Shown one piece after another: positions 11,690-23,408 of a stretch of DNA of 64,000 bases; within the stretch, counting starts at the first letter, position 1, and every line of letters begins with the position of its first letter. The stretch spans positions 29,912,238 through 29,976,237 of the forward strand of contig NC_090447.1 of NCBI RefSeq assembly GCF_031143425.1, written 5' to 3'. Source of the stretch: Pleurodeles waltl. Taxonomy: Eukaryota; Chordata; Amphibia; Caudata; Salamandridae. The notes under the pieces were generated by a model. The model saw only the letters and a program-made list of their open reading frames with translations, was not told where the DNA came from and made no database searches. The position numbers and the translations under genes are program-made.

Positions 11690-13090
11690 GCACACTCCCT
11701 CTGCTTTCTCATCCCAAAGGACGACGGCTTCCTCAGGCCCATCCTCGATCTCAGGCCTCTCGAAAAATACATTCTGTCGGAGCACTTCCACATGGTGATT
11801 CTACAGGATGTTTTACCACTCTTGCAGAAAGGCAACTGCATGACTGCCCTGGAACTGAAGGACGCCTGTTTCCACACACCAATCCACCCAGCACATTGCA
11901 GATATCTGAGGTTTGTGTTGAGTGGACACCGTTATCCATTCAGAGTGCTTCCCTTTCGGGTTATCACTGCACCAAAAGTCTTCACCAAATGTTTGGCCAT
12001 GGTGGCCGCTCATCTCAGGAGGACCTGCATCCACTTGTTCCCTTACCTAGAAGACTGGCTGATGAAGATCACCACTCAGCAACTCTGTCTAGAGCACACC
12101 CAAGCCACAATTCACAGCCAGTACTGTCTGGTTGCACCCTCAATCTGGTCAAATCTCACTTTAAGACCTTATAGGTACAGCCCCTTCCTTGTGGTCATCC
12201 TGGATGCACGGGTGGGAAAACTTACCCCAACCCAGCCGAGATACAAACTTTCCAAAAGTTCCTGCTTAGCAGCACAGTGGTCTCCAAGGGGAAGGTCACT
12301 TAGAAGACTAGTGTTTGTTTGGGGCTGCACACATTGCTCTCTGCAGTTGTGGAATACAAACAACTTGTTGCAGGGGCGGCCATTCCTGGATCCAACACCA
12401 CAATAGACCATCAGAATGGATGTCTCACAGGCTAGGGAGATGATCTCAATCACTTCATTGTTTAGGTTGAGCGGCCCGCTTTCCAGCAAACTCTTCAAAT
12501 TTATCACCTGGAGGTTCTGGCCATCCAGCTCACTCTCTGGGATTTCCACCCTCTCATTCAAAACAAAACAGTCCTGATAGGCACAGACAACATGATTGCC
12601 ATGTTTTACTTACAGAAACAAGAGGGCACATGTTCACCACAGTTGTTCAGTGTGGGTGAAAACATCTGGCGGTGGGCAGTCCTTTGCAAAGTCTATCTAC
12701 TTATTCATCACATTCCCAGGGATGAATAATGATCTAGCGGACCCGCTCAGCAGGACGCATCAACAAGTCCATGAATGTAAACTTCTCCCCCCAATCCTAA
12801 GCACAGACTTTCAGTGATGGGGGTTCCCATAGATAGATCTGTTCGCCACCGCTGAAAATGATTAGTGCCGAAAGTGCGCTCCAAGTGGCCAGACCCACAG
12901 TCCTTGGGCAATGCACTATAGATGAGTGGGTCCGGGATATTTGCGTTCACTTTTCTGCCTCCTCTTTTACTATCGTTTATGGTCAGGAGGCTGAGAAAGA
13001 GCTCCATCACACTTATCTTGGTGGCACCAACCTGGGCACGGCAGCCATGGTACTCCACACTGGTAGAACTCTCTCTTGTCCCACATGAGT
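11690..13090 (+). pseudogene. DIRS reverse transcriptase / RNase H / MT-like remnant
   Basis: From about 11700 the translation includes KDDGFLRPILDLR, then MTALELKDACFHTPIHPAHC, VLPFRVITAPKVFTK and FPYLEDWLMK, parallel to the intact-frame RT at 24205. The catalytic YLDD box reads YLED, so an acidic catalytic residue is altered. Later frames show AMFYLQKQEG-like RNase H sequence near 12595, 'NDLADPLSRTHQQVHE' near 12727 and the IDLFAT-type segment near 12835. Frames break repeatedly. Unlike the younger DIRS copy, this remnant still keeps the RT N-terminal region. Confidence 0.8.
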
Positions 13091-13169
13091 AACTCCGCAA
13101 CAAGCTGGATCTTCCCGCACAAAACCACAGCCCTCTCAGACACCCAGACTCTCAACAACTTAACCTTGC

Positions 13170-14195
13170 GATCTGGCTTCTGAGGTCTTAGAATTTGGTT
13201 ACCTTAATCTACCAGAAGTGTGTATGTCTACTCTCAAAGAGGCACAACAGCCTACTACCAGGGCCTTTTAGGTAGCCAAATGGAAACATTCCATGCATTA
13301 CTGCCTTCCAAAACACATCAATCCACTCACAGTCTGTGCAACATAATGTATGCTCCCTACCTCACTAGTCAGGCCGGCCTTGCATACACATCTGTTTGTT
13401 TACATCTGGCTGCTGTAGGTGGCTATTTGCAGAATAGGCAACATATTTTATCATGCAGAATTGCAGTCATTAAGACGTTTATGGAAGGCCTCAAAGGAGT
13501 TATTCCACCATGGATGCTCCCTGCTTCTGTTTGGAACCTTAACGTCCCCCTCACTGATGGGGCCCCCCCTTCTGAATCACTTCACTCTTGTCCACTTCAG
13601 TTTGTGTCCTGGAAGATGGCCTTCCTTGTAGCCATCACCTCTCTCAGGAGAGTCGGTGAAACTTGTTCTTATCTTGGAAGAGCAGTTTTTCCAAGTACAT
13701 CACAGTAGAATGGTTCTCAGAACCAATCTGAAAACCCTCTCTAAGGTAGTGCCCAGTTTCCACCTGAAGAAGACAGTCGAGCTTCCATCTTCTTTCCACA
13801 CCCAGAGACTGTAGCAGAACACGCTCTGCACACTCTTGATGTCAAGAGAGCACTAATGTACTATATGGATAGGACAAACCCCTTTCATAAGATACAACAG
13901 CTGTTTGTTTCTGACTCCAGGCCCCGCAAGGGACGTGCTCTTTCCAAGGCACACGTTGCACGATGGTTGGTCGAGTGCATACAGACGCCAACGCACAAAG
14001 ACCACAGCCTGTCCCACCCAGACCTCCTTCCACTCGTAGGTAAGGGGTTTCTCTGGTTTTCTTAGGTAATAGACCAGTAGCTGACATCTGTAAAGCAGCT
14101 GTTTGTTCTACTGCTCATGCTTTTACCACGCACTACTGCATGGATGTCCCGGTCAGAGACAAATCTAGAGTTGGCCAGAGGTTTCGTTGCGTAGT
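13170..14195 (+). pseudogene. DIRS tyrosine recombinase remnant
   Basis: The open piece 13220-13708 contains KTFMEGLKGVIPPW, SVWNLNVPL, HSCPLQFVSWKMAFLVAIT and SLRRVGE. These align without ambiguity to the recombinase of the 23011 element, including the catalytic arginine region. The HSTR-type box near 14028 is disrupted by a stop, and THYCMDV near 14127 holds the tyrosine that would attack DNA. The family is the lambda-integrase-type recombinase used by DIRS elements for integration. This copy is dead. Confidence 0.8.
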
Positions 14196-14509
14196 GTCCT
14201 TCAGGTATGCCAGTTTTCTTGACCGTAAAGGTCTGCACACAGGGCCAGTGTAGTTTACTGTCCAGCCTGTCTTGTCCTCTGAATACTGTTGTCCCCGCAG
14301 GTTATGGGCTAGGACATTTCTGACCCATTCCCCACTTCACAGAACCGGAACCTCCTCCTTTGGATCGTCCGGGTGGCCCTTACCAAGTGCGCCTGTGCTA
14401 TCGTCATTTCATCCAGTTACACTTCAGAGAAAACACAGTTCAGTGAAAACGTGTTATTGAAAAACCATCTAATCGAAAAATGATATTGAAGAAATACAAA
14501 TTATAAAAA

Positions 14510-14960
14510 TAAACTTAATCGAGATTAGGATAATGCAGTTGAGGGATGATATCACAGTTGGGTTTCGGAACAGGTTGGGCTTCAGGTTTGGGATAAATAT
14601 TGGTAAAAGGCCCAGTTAGGGTAAAGGCTTAGGACAAAATTAAGGATGGAGGTGTCAACATTAGGGTGATGTTGAGAAATGTGGGTTAGGGCCCGTTTAG
14701 TCTTAGAGTAAGTATCTGCTTCGAGGTCAGGGCTTCAGGTGAGGCTTAGGGCGAGTTTAGATGCAGGGCCGCAGTTAGGTTTGAGGTCAGATTTAGCATC
14801 ATGGTTGTGTGATGCAGGTGTTAGTAAGTGAGGGATGGTGTTAAAGGACATGTCGAGAAGGGTTAAGCGTAGCTGGAATCAGAGTAAGAGTCAGGTACAG
14901 ATTCAGTTAGCTGGCCATTGTCTATGGATCTGAGGTGGGATTAAAGTTGGGATATATATT
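14510..14960 (+). repeat. Degenerate TTAGG / GGTTAGG-like low-complexity tract
   Basis: This G- and T-rich, C-poor strand repeatedly shows GTTAGGG, CTTAGG, TTAGGGTG, GGGTTAGGG, CAGGGC and similar near-hexamers with irregular spacing. It looks like an old, diverged GGGTTA-type array or a skewed low-complexity repeat, not a clean telomeric insertion. No coding potential. Confidence 0.55.
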
Positions 14961-15635
14961 ATATACAAACAAATACTGCAAAAAAAAGTGTTACATCAGT
15001 CATTCCCCCTAATGTAAGATGTCAGAAAATGTGACCTTTTCATTGAAATGGTTTTCTATCAGAGAATTTTCGCAAATTGTTCATATATGAAATGAAAACG
15101 ATCTGTGTCCCCCTGCCGCTGAATTCTTCATCGCTGGCCCTTTTGCATTGGAGTGCGCTTGTTCCCGGATACAGGGTGTACCACAAGTTTCCATAGGGCA
15201 TGGCAGGTTCATGTAAGGCTGCTTTTTATCATCCAATTACCTTTAAAAAAAAAAAAAAATTATAATCTGCTTTTTGTCTCTTTTGAATATATTTAGTGCT
15301 TTAGTGTGTTTTGAATGTAGGCAGGTTTTATTGTTTTGTTTTTTAATTAAAAGATTTAGCAATAACCCATGACTGAGATTAAAATGAATGAACAACTTTA
15401 TGCTTTTTGGAAAAGTTGTGAAACAGTGTAAGCCAGCTTTTTTTTTTTTTTTTTTTTTGCAATGGGTGATATAGAATGCCCTAATTATGTTGAGTGCGAC
15501 TTTTTTGTCAGAAATCCTTACACGAAATGTAAAATTCACCTGCAATGTAAGATTTACAGACAGGAAGTGTTCTTTCGGTGTCTCTCATATTGCGCGCTGC
15601 CCTTGCTTACCCTATGTCCGCCCTCTCATGCACAG
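14961..15635 (+). other. TRIM3 intron end with homopolymer runs
   Basis: Contains an A-rich run at 15245-15260 and a T run at 15437-15459, then the polypyrimidine tract and acceptor (CATGCACAG) at 15635. Nothing else recognised. Confidence 0.5.
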
Positions 15636-15803
15636 GTGTTCTCCAACGAGGGCCAGTTCAAGCTGCGCTTTGGAGTGCGTGGGCGTTCGCCAGGGCAGCT
15701 GCAGCGCCCCACTGGTGTGACCGTGGATATGAATGGTGACATCATCGTGGCGGACTATGACAATCGATGGGTCAGCATCTTCTCCCCTGAGGGGAAGTTC
15801 AAG
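15636..15803 (+). CDS. TRIM3: TRIM3 coding exon: NHL blade 2
   Basis: A 168-bp, 56-codon, phase 0/0 exon from [16 protein letters not shown] to [11 protein letters not shown], bounded by CACAG and GTGAGC. It includes [26 protein letters not shown] and the following F-x-x-x-G-x-F strand, one complete NHL repeat. The RSPGQLQRP stretch is shared by TRIM2 and TRIM3; NEGQFK and SPEGKFK fit TRIM3 better. An in-frame phase 0/0 exon of one blade shows that intron positions follow propeller units. Confidence 0.95.
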
Positions 15804-15998
15804 GTGAGCTCGAGTTGTGGGAGGAGAAGTGGCAGGGGAGGGTTCTGCAGGGAGGTGAAAGGAATATGTAGCCAGCCGAGCGTAGAACAAGAAGTGTAAG
15901 ATGAGTGGCGGTCCATGACAGCCGTGTCTGCGGTTGCGTCACAGTGTCTGGCTGGAGGTTGGTGTGAGGGTGGGATGTGGCAGTAGGCCAGTGCATCA
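15804..15998 (+). other. TRIM3 intron, no recognised feature
   Basis: Short intronic stretch between the exon donor and the MITE-like inverted repeat. Nothing recognised. Confidence 0.5.
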
Positions 15999-16259
15999 CT
16001 CATGACATGTTAAATGACATACCTGACATCTCACCTTGTTAACCTGAAGGACCTCTTCCACCCCAAACTTTAGTAGTTTGTTTCTGATGCTTCATATAAC
16101 TTTTCAAATACAGAATTACACTTGTCTCCAGGGCGTACGCCGTTTTCATGCTATCAGCCAGCATGAGTATACGCATTAACTCCAAATCGCATCTGACTGC
16201 AGTATTATCAGTGATGTCACCAGTGATGTCATCAGTGATGTCTTTTAACATGTCATGAG
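15999..16259. mobile_element. Short MITE-like element with 22-bp inverted ends
   Basis: CTCATGACATGTTAAATGAC (15999 onward) and its reverse complement ending at 16259 (ATGTCTTTTAACATGTCATG, then AG) pair over 22 bp with one mismatch. The inside contains a short GTGATGTCA direct repeat (about 16211-16240). No coding capacity. The flanks do not show a clear target duplication, so the superfamily is unknown and the true termini may lie slightly outside. Confidence 0.5.
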
Positions 16260-18149
16260 CTGAGCAATGTAGTATTTGAGGTCATAAGCAGTGCGTGCAG
16301 GGGGAGCAAGTTACAGTTCGCTCACTAAACTATAACTGATGGATTTCAAAGTTCTTTGTTGTTAAACATTATTAGTTTTTCCCCTACGTCAACACCTAAC
16401 TATAATGTCCCTTTAACCTTTGTGTTTTTTAGTGAATTTCGAATTTTTTTTAACGTATATCTCCAAAATGTTATGACTTTAAAAATTAGAGAGCAGTTAA
16501 GCAACTGCAAAGATGGGTGAGCTGAGAAATACCGGTGTAGAAAGGGGGTGCTGTACTTATGCAGACATCTCGCTCTAATTTTGGCTTCTATAAAAATACT
16601 TTATGCCTTCAAATTACTAAAATAAAAATCCACACCTCTCGTAACTTTTTAAACCCTCTGGTTTCATGCCTGCATTAACATCTCTGTGCTCATTAACCTC
16701 AGTCTGCTCTTCAGGAAAGGCTTTGAATTCAACAGCTCCTATTTCAGCAAAATGGCATTCAGACATCCCACCGTTGTCTTGAATACACAGGTTAGCACTC
16801 TAGTTGCCCATCAGAACTCCGCGGTAAAGCTGTAGTAGATCATGAGGGAGTTAACAGACCGACTGCTGCTGGGTTTGTCACCCTCTTAAATAGACTTTCA
16901 CTACATGCTTTTGAACGGTGAACATATCCCGAGGCCCGTACTGGCTACCACGACAGGTTGTCAGTGTTATGGTCTTTCAGTCAAGAAGTGGGTCTTTGGG
17001 ACCCCACAACATGCCATTTGGGGTCAGGGTGTGCTCACCCTGTTCTCTTTTTATTTTCTAAATTAATTTTCAGGATGTATGGATCATGTCCCCGAGTCCT
17101 GTAATGGCTGCAACAACATATTGTTCAGGTTGCGGCCAGCCAATCAGGGCTGACTAGTCTTTTTTGAAGAGGCCAATCAGAGCATATCTAGACACCTGCA
17201 GTCCAATATAGCCCTCTTTTTAACCTCTTCATGGCCACCCTCAGCATCTCTTTAAATGCTAATTTCTCAAACAGCAAACAGATTTACACTAAATAACAAA
17301 AATAATACTTTCTGAGTAAAGTTCTAGATTTTTGTCAAATTTGGGAAAATTCCTTTGTTGGTTTTTTTCTATATTGCTTCCCGAAATTTCATATGGAAAT
17401 TAAGATAAAAAGTCACAGTTTTGCACCCCCTCCTCCTATTTCTTGGCACCCCTGCGGCAGATCGGTGTGAAATGTTTCAGGAAGAAGCTCAGGTGGATGA
17501 ACTTGATTTGGAAAGTTTTGTGAAGTTTTTGAATACCTTCCAAAGTTATTAGTGAAACAAAAAAGCTCTTTCTGTGATCGCTCAGACCTAACTCCGTAAT
17601 ATACACGTGCACACACACACACGCACATATATACTAATGTCATAGACATAAACTTTTAGACAAATAATATTTTTCAAGGGAATGTTAGGATTTGATGCTT
17701 AGAGCTGGTAAATCTTGCAGTATATCATTTCTCCAAATCGCACATAAAACAAGTGGCGTGGCTTGTAAGGTCACCAGTTGTTTAATTTGGGATTGCAATG
17801 TCAAACTGATGCAGGGTCTGATCCTGTGGTGTTTGCTCTGTTGGTAAAGAAGCCGTAAGGACGAGGAGGAGAGTAGCGAGGACGCAGAGAATCCGGTGAG
17901 ATTATATACATGAAGATGGTGAGTTTCCCCCGGGAAGCTGGATCCAGGTCTCCGTCCTGGTCGGGAAATAAGTCGGCTGCAGGGTGTAGAATAACAATGC
18001 TGCCTACAAGGGGTTGTTTCTGAGCCTCACACCCATGGCCCTGCAGCTCTCTGCCCCAATGGCTGCCCTTCCCGCTCGCTCGGGCAAGGTGTCCGGATGT
18101 GGCGACCGGGCTGCCGACAGATTCACTTGATTGCTTCTCTCCGAGTACC
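16260..18149 (+). other. TRIM3 intron, no recognised feature
   Basis: Intronic sequence without recognisable genes. It has a short CA run at 17610-17625 and ATAT sequence near 17630. No protein-like frame longer than about 80 codons with any known motif. Confidence 0.45.
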
Positions 18150-18265
18150 ATTGAATGGTTAACAATACCCAGAGTTAGTGCCGTGCTTAGAAACTGCAGA
18201 AGTGTGGTATGAAGTGCTATATAAAAGTAAGTTATATTATTCTTATTATTATTTTGATTTTTCTT
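18150..18265 (+). mobile_element. Possible L2-type LINE or SINE 3' tail
   Basis: GTGCTATATAAAAGTAAGTT followed by a TTATTATTATT-like simple tail resembles the 3' ends of L2-type LINEs and the SINEs that share their tails. Only the last ~100 bp are recognisable and no reverse transcriptase sequence is attached. Low-confidence call made from the tail alone. Confidence 0.4.
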
Positions 18266-19781
18266 GTGGTTAGAAGTACCTCTTTTATTGTTGCTGTGAG
18301 TTGACACTCTGCAAGTCCAGGAAGATTCAGGGGAGAGGGGGGCAGGGCATGCAGTGAACACTGTTGACAGTATTAGTAGGGAGTATCACTCTAGGAATTG
18401 AGGTCTTAAGGGAAAATACAATGACAGTAAGACTGAGAGTCCCTTACAACGTCTACTCTAGAACGACAGTTGTGTTTTACAACCACTGCAAAGACGTTCT
18501 CCGAAATGGAAATAGTCTTGCACCAAATATTCCTTTTCCTTTCCACAAATAGAACCCTCACCGTTCCCCAAACCATAATCAGGCTTCGTGATAGATTAGT
18601 GCACCATACACCTGCCTCGGATATCGCCAGTGATACGCTGGTCACGGATTCGAATTTGAAAGGCCGTCGCCACCTTCTCGCGTTCGCCCACCCTCGGTCC
18701 TCGCTGCATGTGACTGCCTAGCTCCTCCAGAGGAGTCTTTGCCATTTCAGTAACCATCAACATAAGCCACTCAGCACGACTGCGATGCTCGCTTACGAAT
18801 GCCTCTTGGCTGCACACTCTGTTCCTCGCCCACAGTGTGGGACGAGCCAACACTCATCCGTTCTTAGGAGATTTATGATAAGTTATCAAATGTGGTGTTC
18901 TCTATTGTCGAGTGCCAGCAGTGACTGGTGCAGAGATTTGCTAATTAGTATAGCTTGTTTCAATCACCTGCTCTCAGCCCCTTGAGTCGCCTCGAAAGAG
19001 TCCCGCGTAACTCACTGTGGTGCAATGCAGCACAAGAACCTAATGCGCGGTTCAAGTGTGGCTCGTGGTCCCTCTTGCACCACCTTAAACTCAGAGGTCA
19101 TAATTCTTCCAGGAATGCAGGAGACGCACCACAATGCACCACTTAAATCAATTTTCACTGTAAAAACTCTTCATTTTACTTTGTAAGGGAACAGTAAAAA
19201 ATGCCAGTGTCAGCTTTTCTCTTCCCTTGGTTACAATAGGTAGTTCATAACAATTGTATTTATGTGATAGTACCCATTTTCGTGTGCTCTGTTGACCCTG
19301 GCTCCCTCTCTATGGGGACCCCAGATTTTTCCTTTCTATGCCTTCTTTTGCCAAACCTGTTTTTGTTGGCTTTTAGAACTCGGTGCATCTTTTCCCTGCT
19401 AACTTGTGCTCTCCGTTACAAACACGGTAAAATTGGTCTACACCTGATTGGTACATTTAATTTACTTTTAAGTCCCTAGCTTATGGTACTACATATACCA
19501 GAGTCTGTAAATTAAATACTACTAGTTGGCATCAGCACTCATTGTGCACCCACTAAAGTAGCCCTCTAAAACATATCTGAGGCCTGCCGCCGAGGCCTGT
19601 AGCACAGTTTTAAACTGTAAATTTAACCTGGTAAAATAAACACTCTACAACGTTATGGTATAGTACACTCACAAACTGTTGCTGTTTTAACAAACATTAC
19701 ATCTGATTACGCAGTTTACAAAAATGTATGCAATTACAGCATGCTCCGCCGGAATGAGCTCTGCCCGTGGCACATGTATGT
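18266..19781 (+). other. TRIM3 intron, no recognised feature
   Basis: No supported feature. A GATTCGAATTTG string near 18646 superficially recalls a tRNA B box but no cloverleaf can be drawn around it. Confidence 0.45.
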
Positions 19782-20170
19782 ATTCCTGAATAGCTGGACC
19801 ACTGTGCTGGGCTAGACCCAGCACACACTGATATGTCCCAAAGGCCACCAATCTTCAACACAATATCAAAAATACTCTCCATTCTACTCCTTCACGAAAA
19901 ATTTAACTTGCGTGTTCTCAAAATCTTCAAGGATTTATTGAGAAATCAGGATAATGTTCCATTCAGTTCATGTACTAATGTGCTCCACATTTGTGAAATC
20001 CATTGTAGACAGTACTATCTTGTAGTGTTGTATGCAGAAAACATTCAAAAAAACATCCAATGCATTTCAAGACAACAATCCCTTCCTCAGGGGTTGAAGA
20101 TTGGTGGCCTTCGGGCCATATAGCAATGTGCTCTGGGTCTGGCCACCCAGTGGTCCAACTATTCAAAAAT
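19782..20170. mobile_element. Fold-back element with 78-bp inverted arms
   Basis: The left arm 19782-19859 and right arm 20093-20170 are both 78 bp and largely complementary (GAATAGCTGGACCACTG against CAGTGGTCCAACTATTC; GGCCACCAATCTTCAAC against its exact reverse complement). The 233-bp loop carries GCATTTCAAGACAACAATCC and CTTCCTCAGG, a motif similar in layout to the loop of the fold-back element at 33282. Non-coding; probably a non-autonomous hairpin transposon. No clear target duplication seen. Confidence 0.7.
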
Positions 20171-23010
20171 AAACCCTTCGCCAGGCCTAAATCATCCTTT
20201 TTAATGCTTGTAAGTCACCTAATGTCCTAATCCCTCACATGGCAGGATGCGTGGTGTTTGAAAAGTAGGACTTGTGGGTTTAAGTTTTACCTGCCTTGCC
20301 AGGGGAAAAACTGGCAAAGTCGTTTTTCACTGCCATAACTGTATCTCTCTCATCTAGTAACACTTGGATACCTTATTACACCTAATAAGCGATAACTTCA
20401 GTTTGGGACCAGATTGAGAAGTACTTCTTTTACTCAGTACATTTTCATTCCCCTACACAAAGGCTGGCACCGGGTATAAATGTGGCATCTTCAGACCATC
20501 TCATCAGATTACACCTGGACCTGTGTAAGATTCAGAAGGAGGAGTGCCCTTCTGTCTGAAGAAGGAAGATTGTACCTGCTTTCCTTGAGCCAAGGAGCCC
20601 CAGAAGCGACTCAAAGGGTCAGTTGGCTGACCTCCTATTTGAACTACAGGGACACAACAAGCTTTCAGATGCCCCCCTGCCACACACACACAAATGCCCT
20701 GCGGAACAGCACCAGTTACACCTCACTGAACACTGCTGTTGACTCTGCTGGAGTGAGTCCTGATCCCCTTGCAGATCCTGGACCCCTGGCTGGCACCAGA
20801 GTTTCTTCTCCCGAAGAAAAGATGGGGATACACATGTTTTGGGCTCCTTGTGCCCTCGAAGTGACCTCTTTGCGTCCCAAATCAACCGCCCGCGACCACT
20901 GTCAGTGTGAACCTCCAGCAGGACCTGCTTTTCGGGCCAGCCTGCGTCGACCACCAAAGTGAATCTTCAGCGACGACTGGCTGGTTCTTTGCACTAAAGT
21001 AGTGACAGTCTGCGATGCCCAACCTGCTCCTCGTGCCAGCAGCCTCATCCTCAAGGCCTCCACCAACAGCACCCTCTGTGCTCTCTCCTGTGGGAGACAC
21101 AGCCCACAGATACTACTAAAGGAACTCCGTGAAGTTTAAGGAACTGTGAACTGTGCCTTCTTGCACAAGGTGACTGACCCTCATGCAGCCCCTCTAGCCT
21201 GACTGAATGCTAGAGGCTGCTGGAGTTAGCAGTCGTGCTGTCTGACTGGAGGGAGAAGAAGCCTGCAGTGGCCGCTTGTGAGAACCGCACAGAAACCCTC
21301 ATTTACTGTCCCCGCAGAACGGAGAAGCCTTGTGGAATGGAACTGTCACCTTAAGAAGCTGTAACTTTCCAGTGGCCACTTTTTGTCAGTTTGGCAATAT
21401 TTTAATCATAAAATGATCTGATTATTTCAGATGAGTGTGGGAGCTTTACTGAGTGGTTTCTTGATGCAAGTGTTGTGCTTGCATTGTTAACCCTTAATGC
21501 GCATGCTCTGAAGTTGCCTTGCGTTTCGGTCTTGGGCTACCAAGTGGTAAATGGGGCTGCCATAGCAGAATAGTGGTTGCTTAACTAGGGGCTGGTTTTG
21601 CACAGTGGAGGGAGTATTCATCCCACTTGGCAAGCAGGCTTCCTACAGTGTCTAAATTAGAGGCAACCAAGATAAGTTAGTCCTCTGAAGGTTTGGGCCT
21701 TTTGAATTATTTGGCAATCTTTGTCAATTAATGAACCTCTTTGCTGAGTTAATACTGAATATAAACTGCAACAGAAATGTCGATCAAAAACTCTAGTGCT
21801 GCATTCTTTATTAATTATAGCCAATTCTATTGATAAGGACACATTACACATTTAGGAGATTTGTGTATTCTATCATGAGTACTTATTCTCACTGCTTGTG
21901 TCTCTTTTTTACCTGCAGTGTATTGTGGTGATATACCATGGACAATGAGAAAACTGTGGTCTATGAGCCCTAAGTGGTGCAGGAGGGAGACATCTTCCAC
22001 ATAGTGGATTGCGCATTGCGCTTTTGATGGAAAGATCTGAGGCAGGCAGTCTATAGACCTAGCGAATCAAATGTAAGTTGTTGCGATAAAGAGGGCACTA
22101 TTTTTTAATATTATAGGAGTGCTATCGATCAGGGCCACTTGTCTATCTGTGCAGTGCAAGCCCACTCTCTGTGATCCGACTGCCCTTCTACTGAGCCTAC
22201 CATCAAAAAGAGGTGAAGCCCCACTCAAGATTCTTGAAGCAATCAAATTCAAAGTTTATTGCATTATTTTTATAATCATTGTTTTGCTTCCAAACGTTCA
22301 AACGAAAAAAGTCACTTCTTATCCTTTAGTAAAAGCAACATCCAGAGTAATGGCACGAGAAGAAAGGAAGAGAAGCAGCCAACACGTGTTTCGCCCCCTC
22401 TGGCATTATAAGCCGGGGCTTTCTCAAGGCTTAAAGTTCTATTATTGTCGGAAATGCCGACTCTCATGGGCAAGAGGCCATACGGAGCCGGGACGGGCGC
22501 GTTGCCTTCTACTGAGCCATCGCTAATAAATCAGACTGCAGTCAGTGTTGATGGTTCTCTTCGAGCACAATGTGACACCGTCCCTAGACGAAGGTGCTAC
22601 AGTCAAGGGGTTCAGGGTCCAGCCATATCAATCCTCAAACCTGTAGCTTTAGATCCCTTGGAGCAGCGCTGATCGGGTATCTCCAGAATTTGTGGCATCG
22701 GTATTGGGGATAACTCCTATACGATAAAAAGTCTGCCACTGGTGAAGATCACCAGCCGCAACAGATGCAGGTCTTTGTGATTTAATGCCCTTATGCTCGA
22801 CATATTTATCGCTGCTAGTCTAAAAATTTCCTGAATTCAACCCCCACTTTCACAGTGCCAAAGGGAAACAAATCCATTTGGTGCAGGGAAACTTCTGTGC
22901 ACAAGGCCTCAAGCACAGGTTGTTGTTGAACGTTGCAAGTTTGACACTGATAGTTTGTGTTGATGGCAGGGACATCGAAGACATACTGGGTGCAGTATAT
23001 ATATATATAT
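20171..23010 (+). other. TRIM3 intron, mostly unrecognised; motif near 22384 and AT run at its end
   Basis: No coding feature. Around 22384-22440 the string CACGTGTTTCGCCCCCTCTG, then GGGGCTTTCTCAAGGC, resembles the loop motif of the two fold-back elements, but I could not find paired arms. The stretch ends in an AT dinucleotide run (about 22996-23010) that directly abuts the DIRS left end. Confidence 0.45.
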
Positions 23011-23189
23011 GTTCGATGGCATGTGTAGCTGCAGATACACATGCTGTGCACATCACGCCATCTGGTGTTGGGCTCGGAGTGTTACAAGTTGTTTTTCTTC
23101 GAAGAAGTCTTTTCGAGTCACGAGATCGAGGGACTCCTCCCATTTCGGCTCCATTGTGCATGGGCGCAGACTCCATCTTAGATTGTTTT
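23011..23189 (+). repeat. DIRS left inverted terminal repeat
   Basis: Starts GTTCGATGGCATGTGTAGCT and is complementary to 33003-33179 with a modest number of mismatches over ~175 bp (shared blocks include CCATCTGGTGTTGGGCTCGG, GTTTTTCTTCGAAGAAGTC and CTCCATCTTAGATTGTTTT). Begins immediately after an AT run. Confidence 0.92.
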
Positions 23190-23408
23190 TTTTCCGCCAT
23201 CGGGTTCGGACGTGTTCCTTTTCGCTCCGTGTTTCGGGTCGGAAAGTTAGTTAAAATCTCGGAAAAATCGTCGGTATTTTTTGCGTTTGGTATCGGGTTA
23301 GTTATAACAGATCGACACCGACTTTGAAGAGCTCCGGTGGCCCTTCGGGGTTTTTTCGATCCCCCCGTCGGGGCCTGGTCGGCCCGGCCACGTGTTTCTT
23401 CAAGGCTG

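Larger units (their letters stand above)
9236..14200 (+). mobile_element. Old, decayed DIRS-type retrotransposon
   Basis: The left end (from GTTCATGGCATGTGTAGCT) resembles the left inverted terminal repeat of the younger DIRS element at 23011. It is followed in order by gag-like, reverse transcriptase, RNase H / methyltransferase-like and tyrosine recombinase sequences, the canonical DIRS order. All frames are interrupted by stops and shifts, so it is dead. I could not find a right terminal repeat or an internal complementary region after the recombinase, so the 3' end is truncated or too diverged; the right coordinate is approximate. Confidence 0.8.

Noticed and set aside
14510..14960. True interstitial telomere repeat
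   Set aside because: No run of consecutive perfect TTAGGG units; spacing is irregular and most units are mutated.
18640..18665. tRNA-derived SINE or tRNA gene with a B-box-like GATTCGAATTTG
   Set aside because: No A box at the right distance and no cloverleaf or acceptor stem pairing.
20480..20962. 160-codon open frame on the + strand
   Set aside because: No recognisable domain, no splice context, and similarly long frames occur on the opposite strand at the same place.
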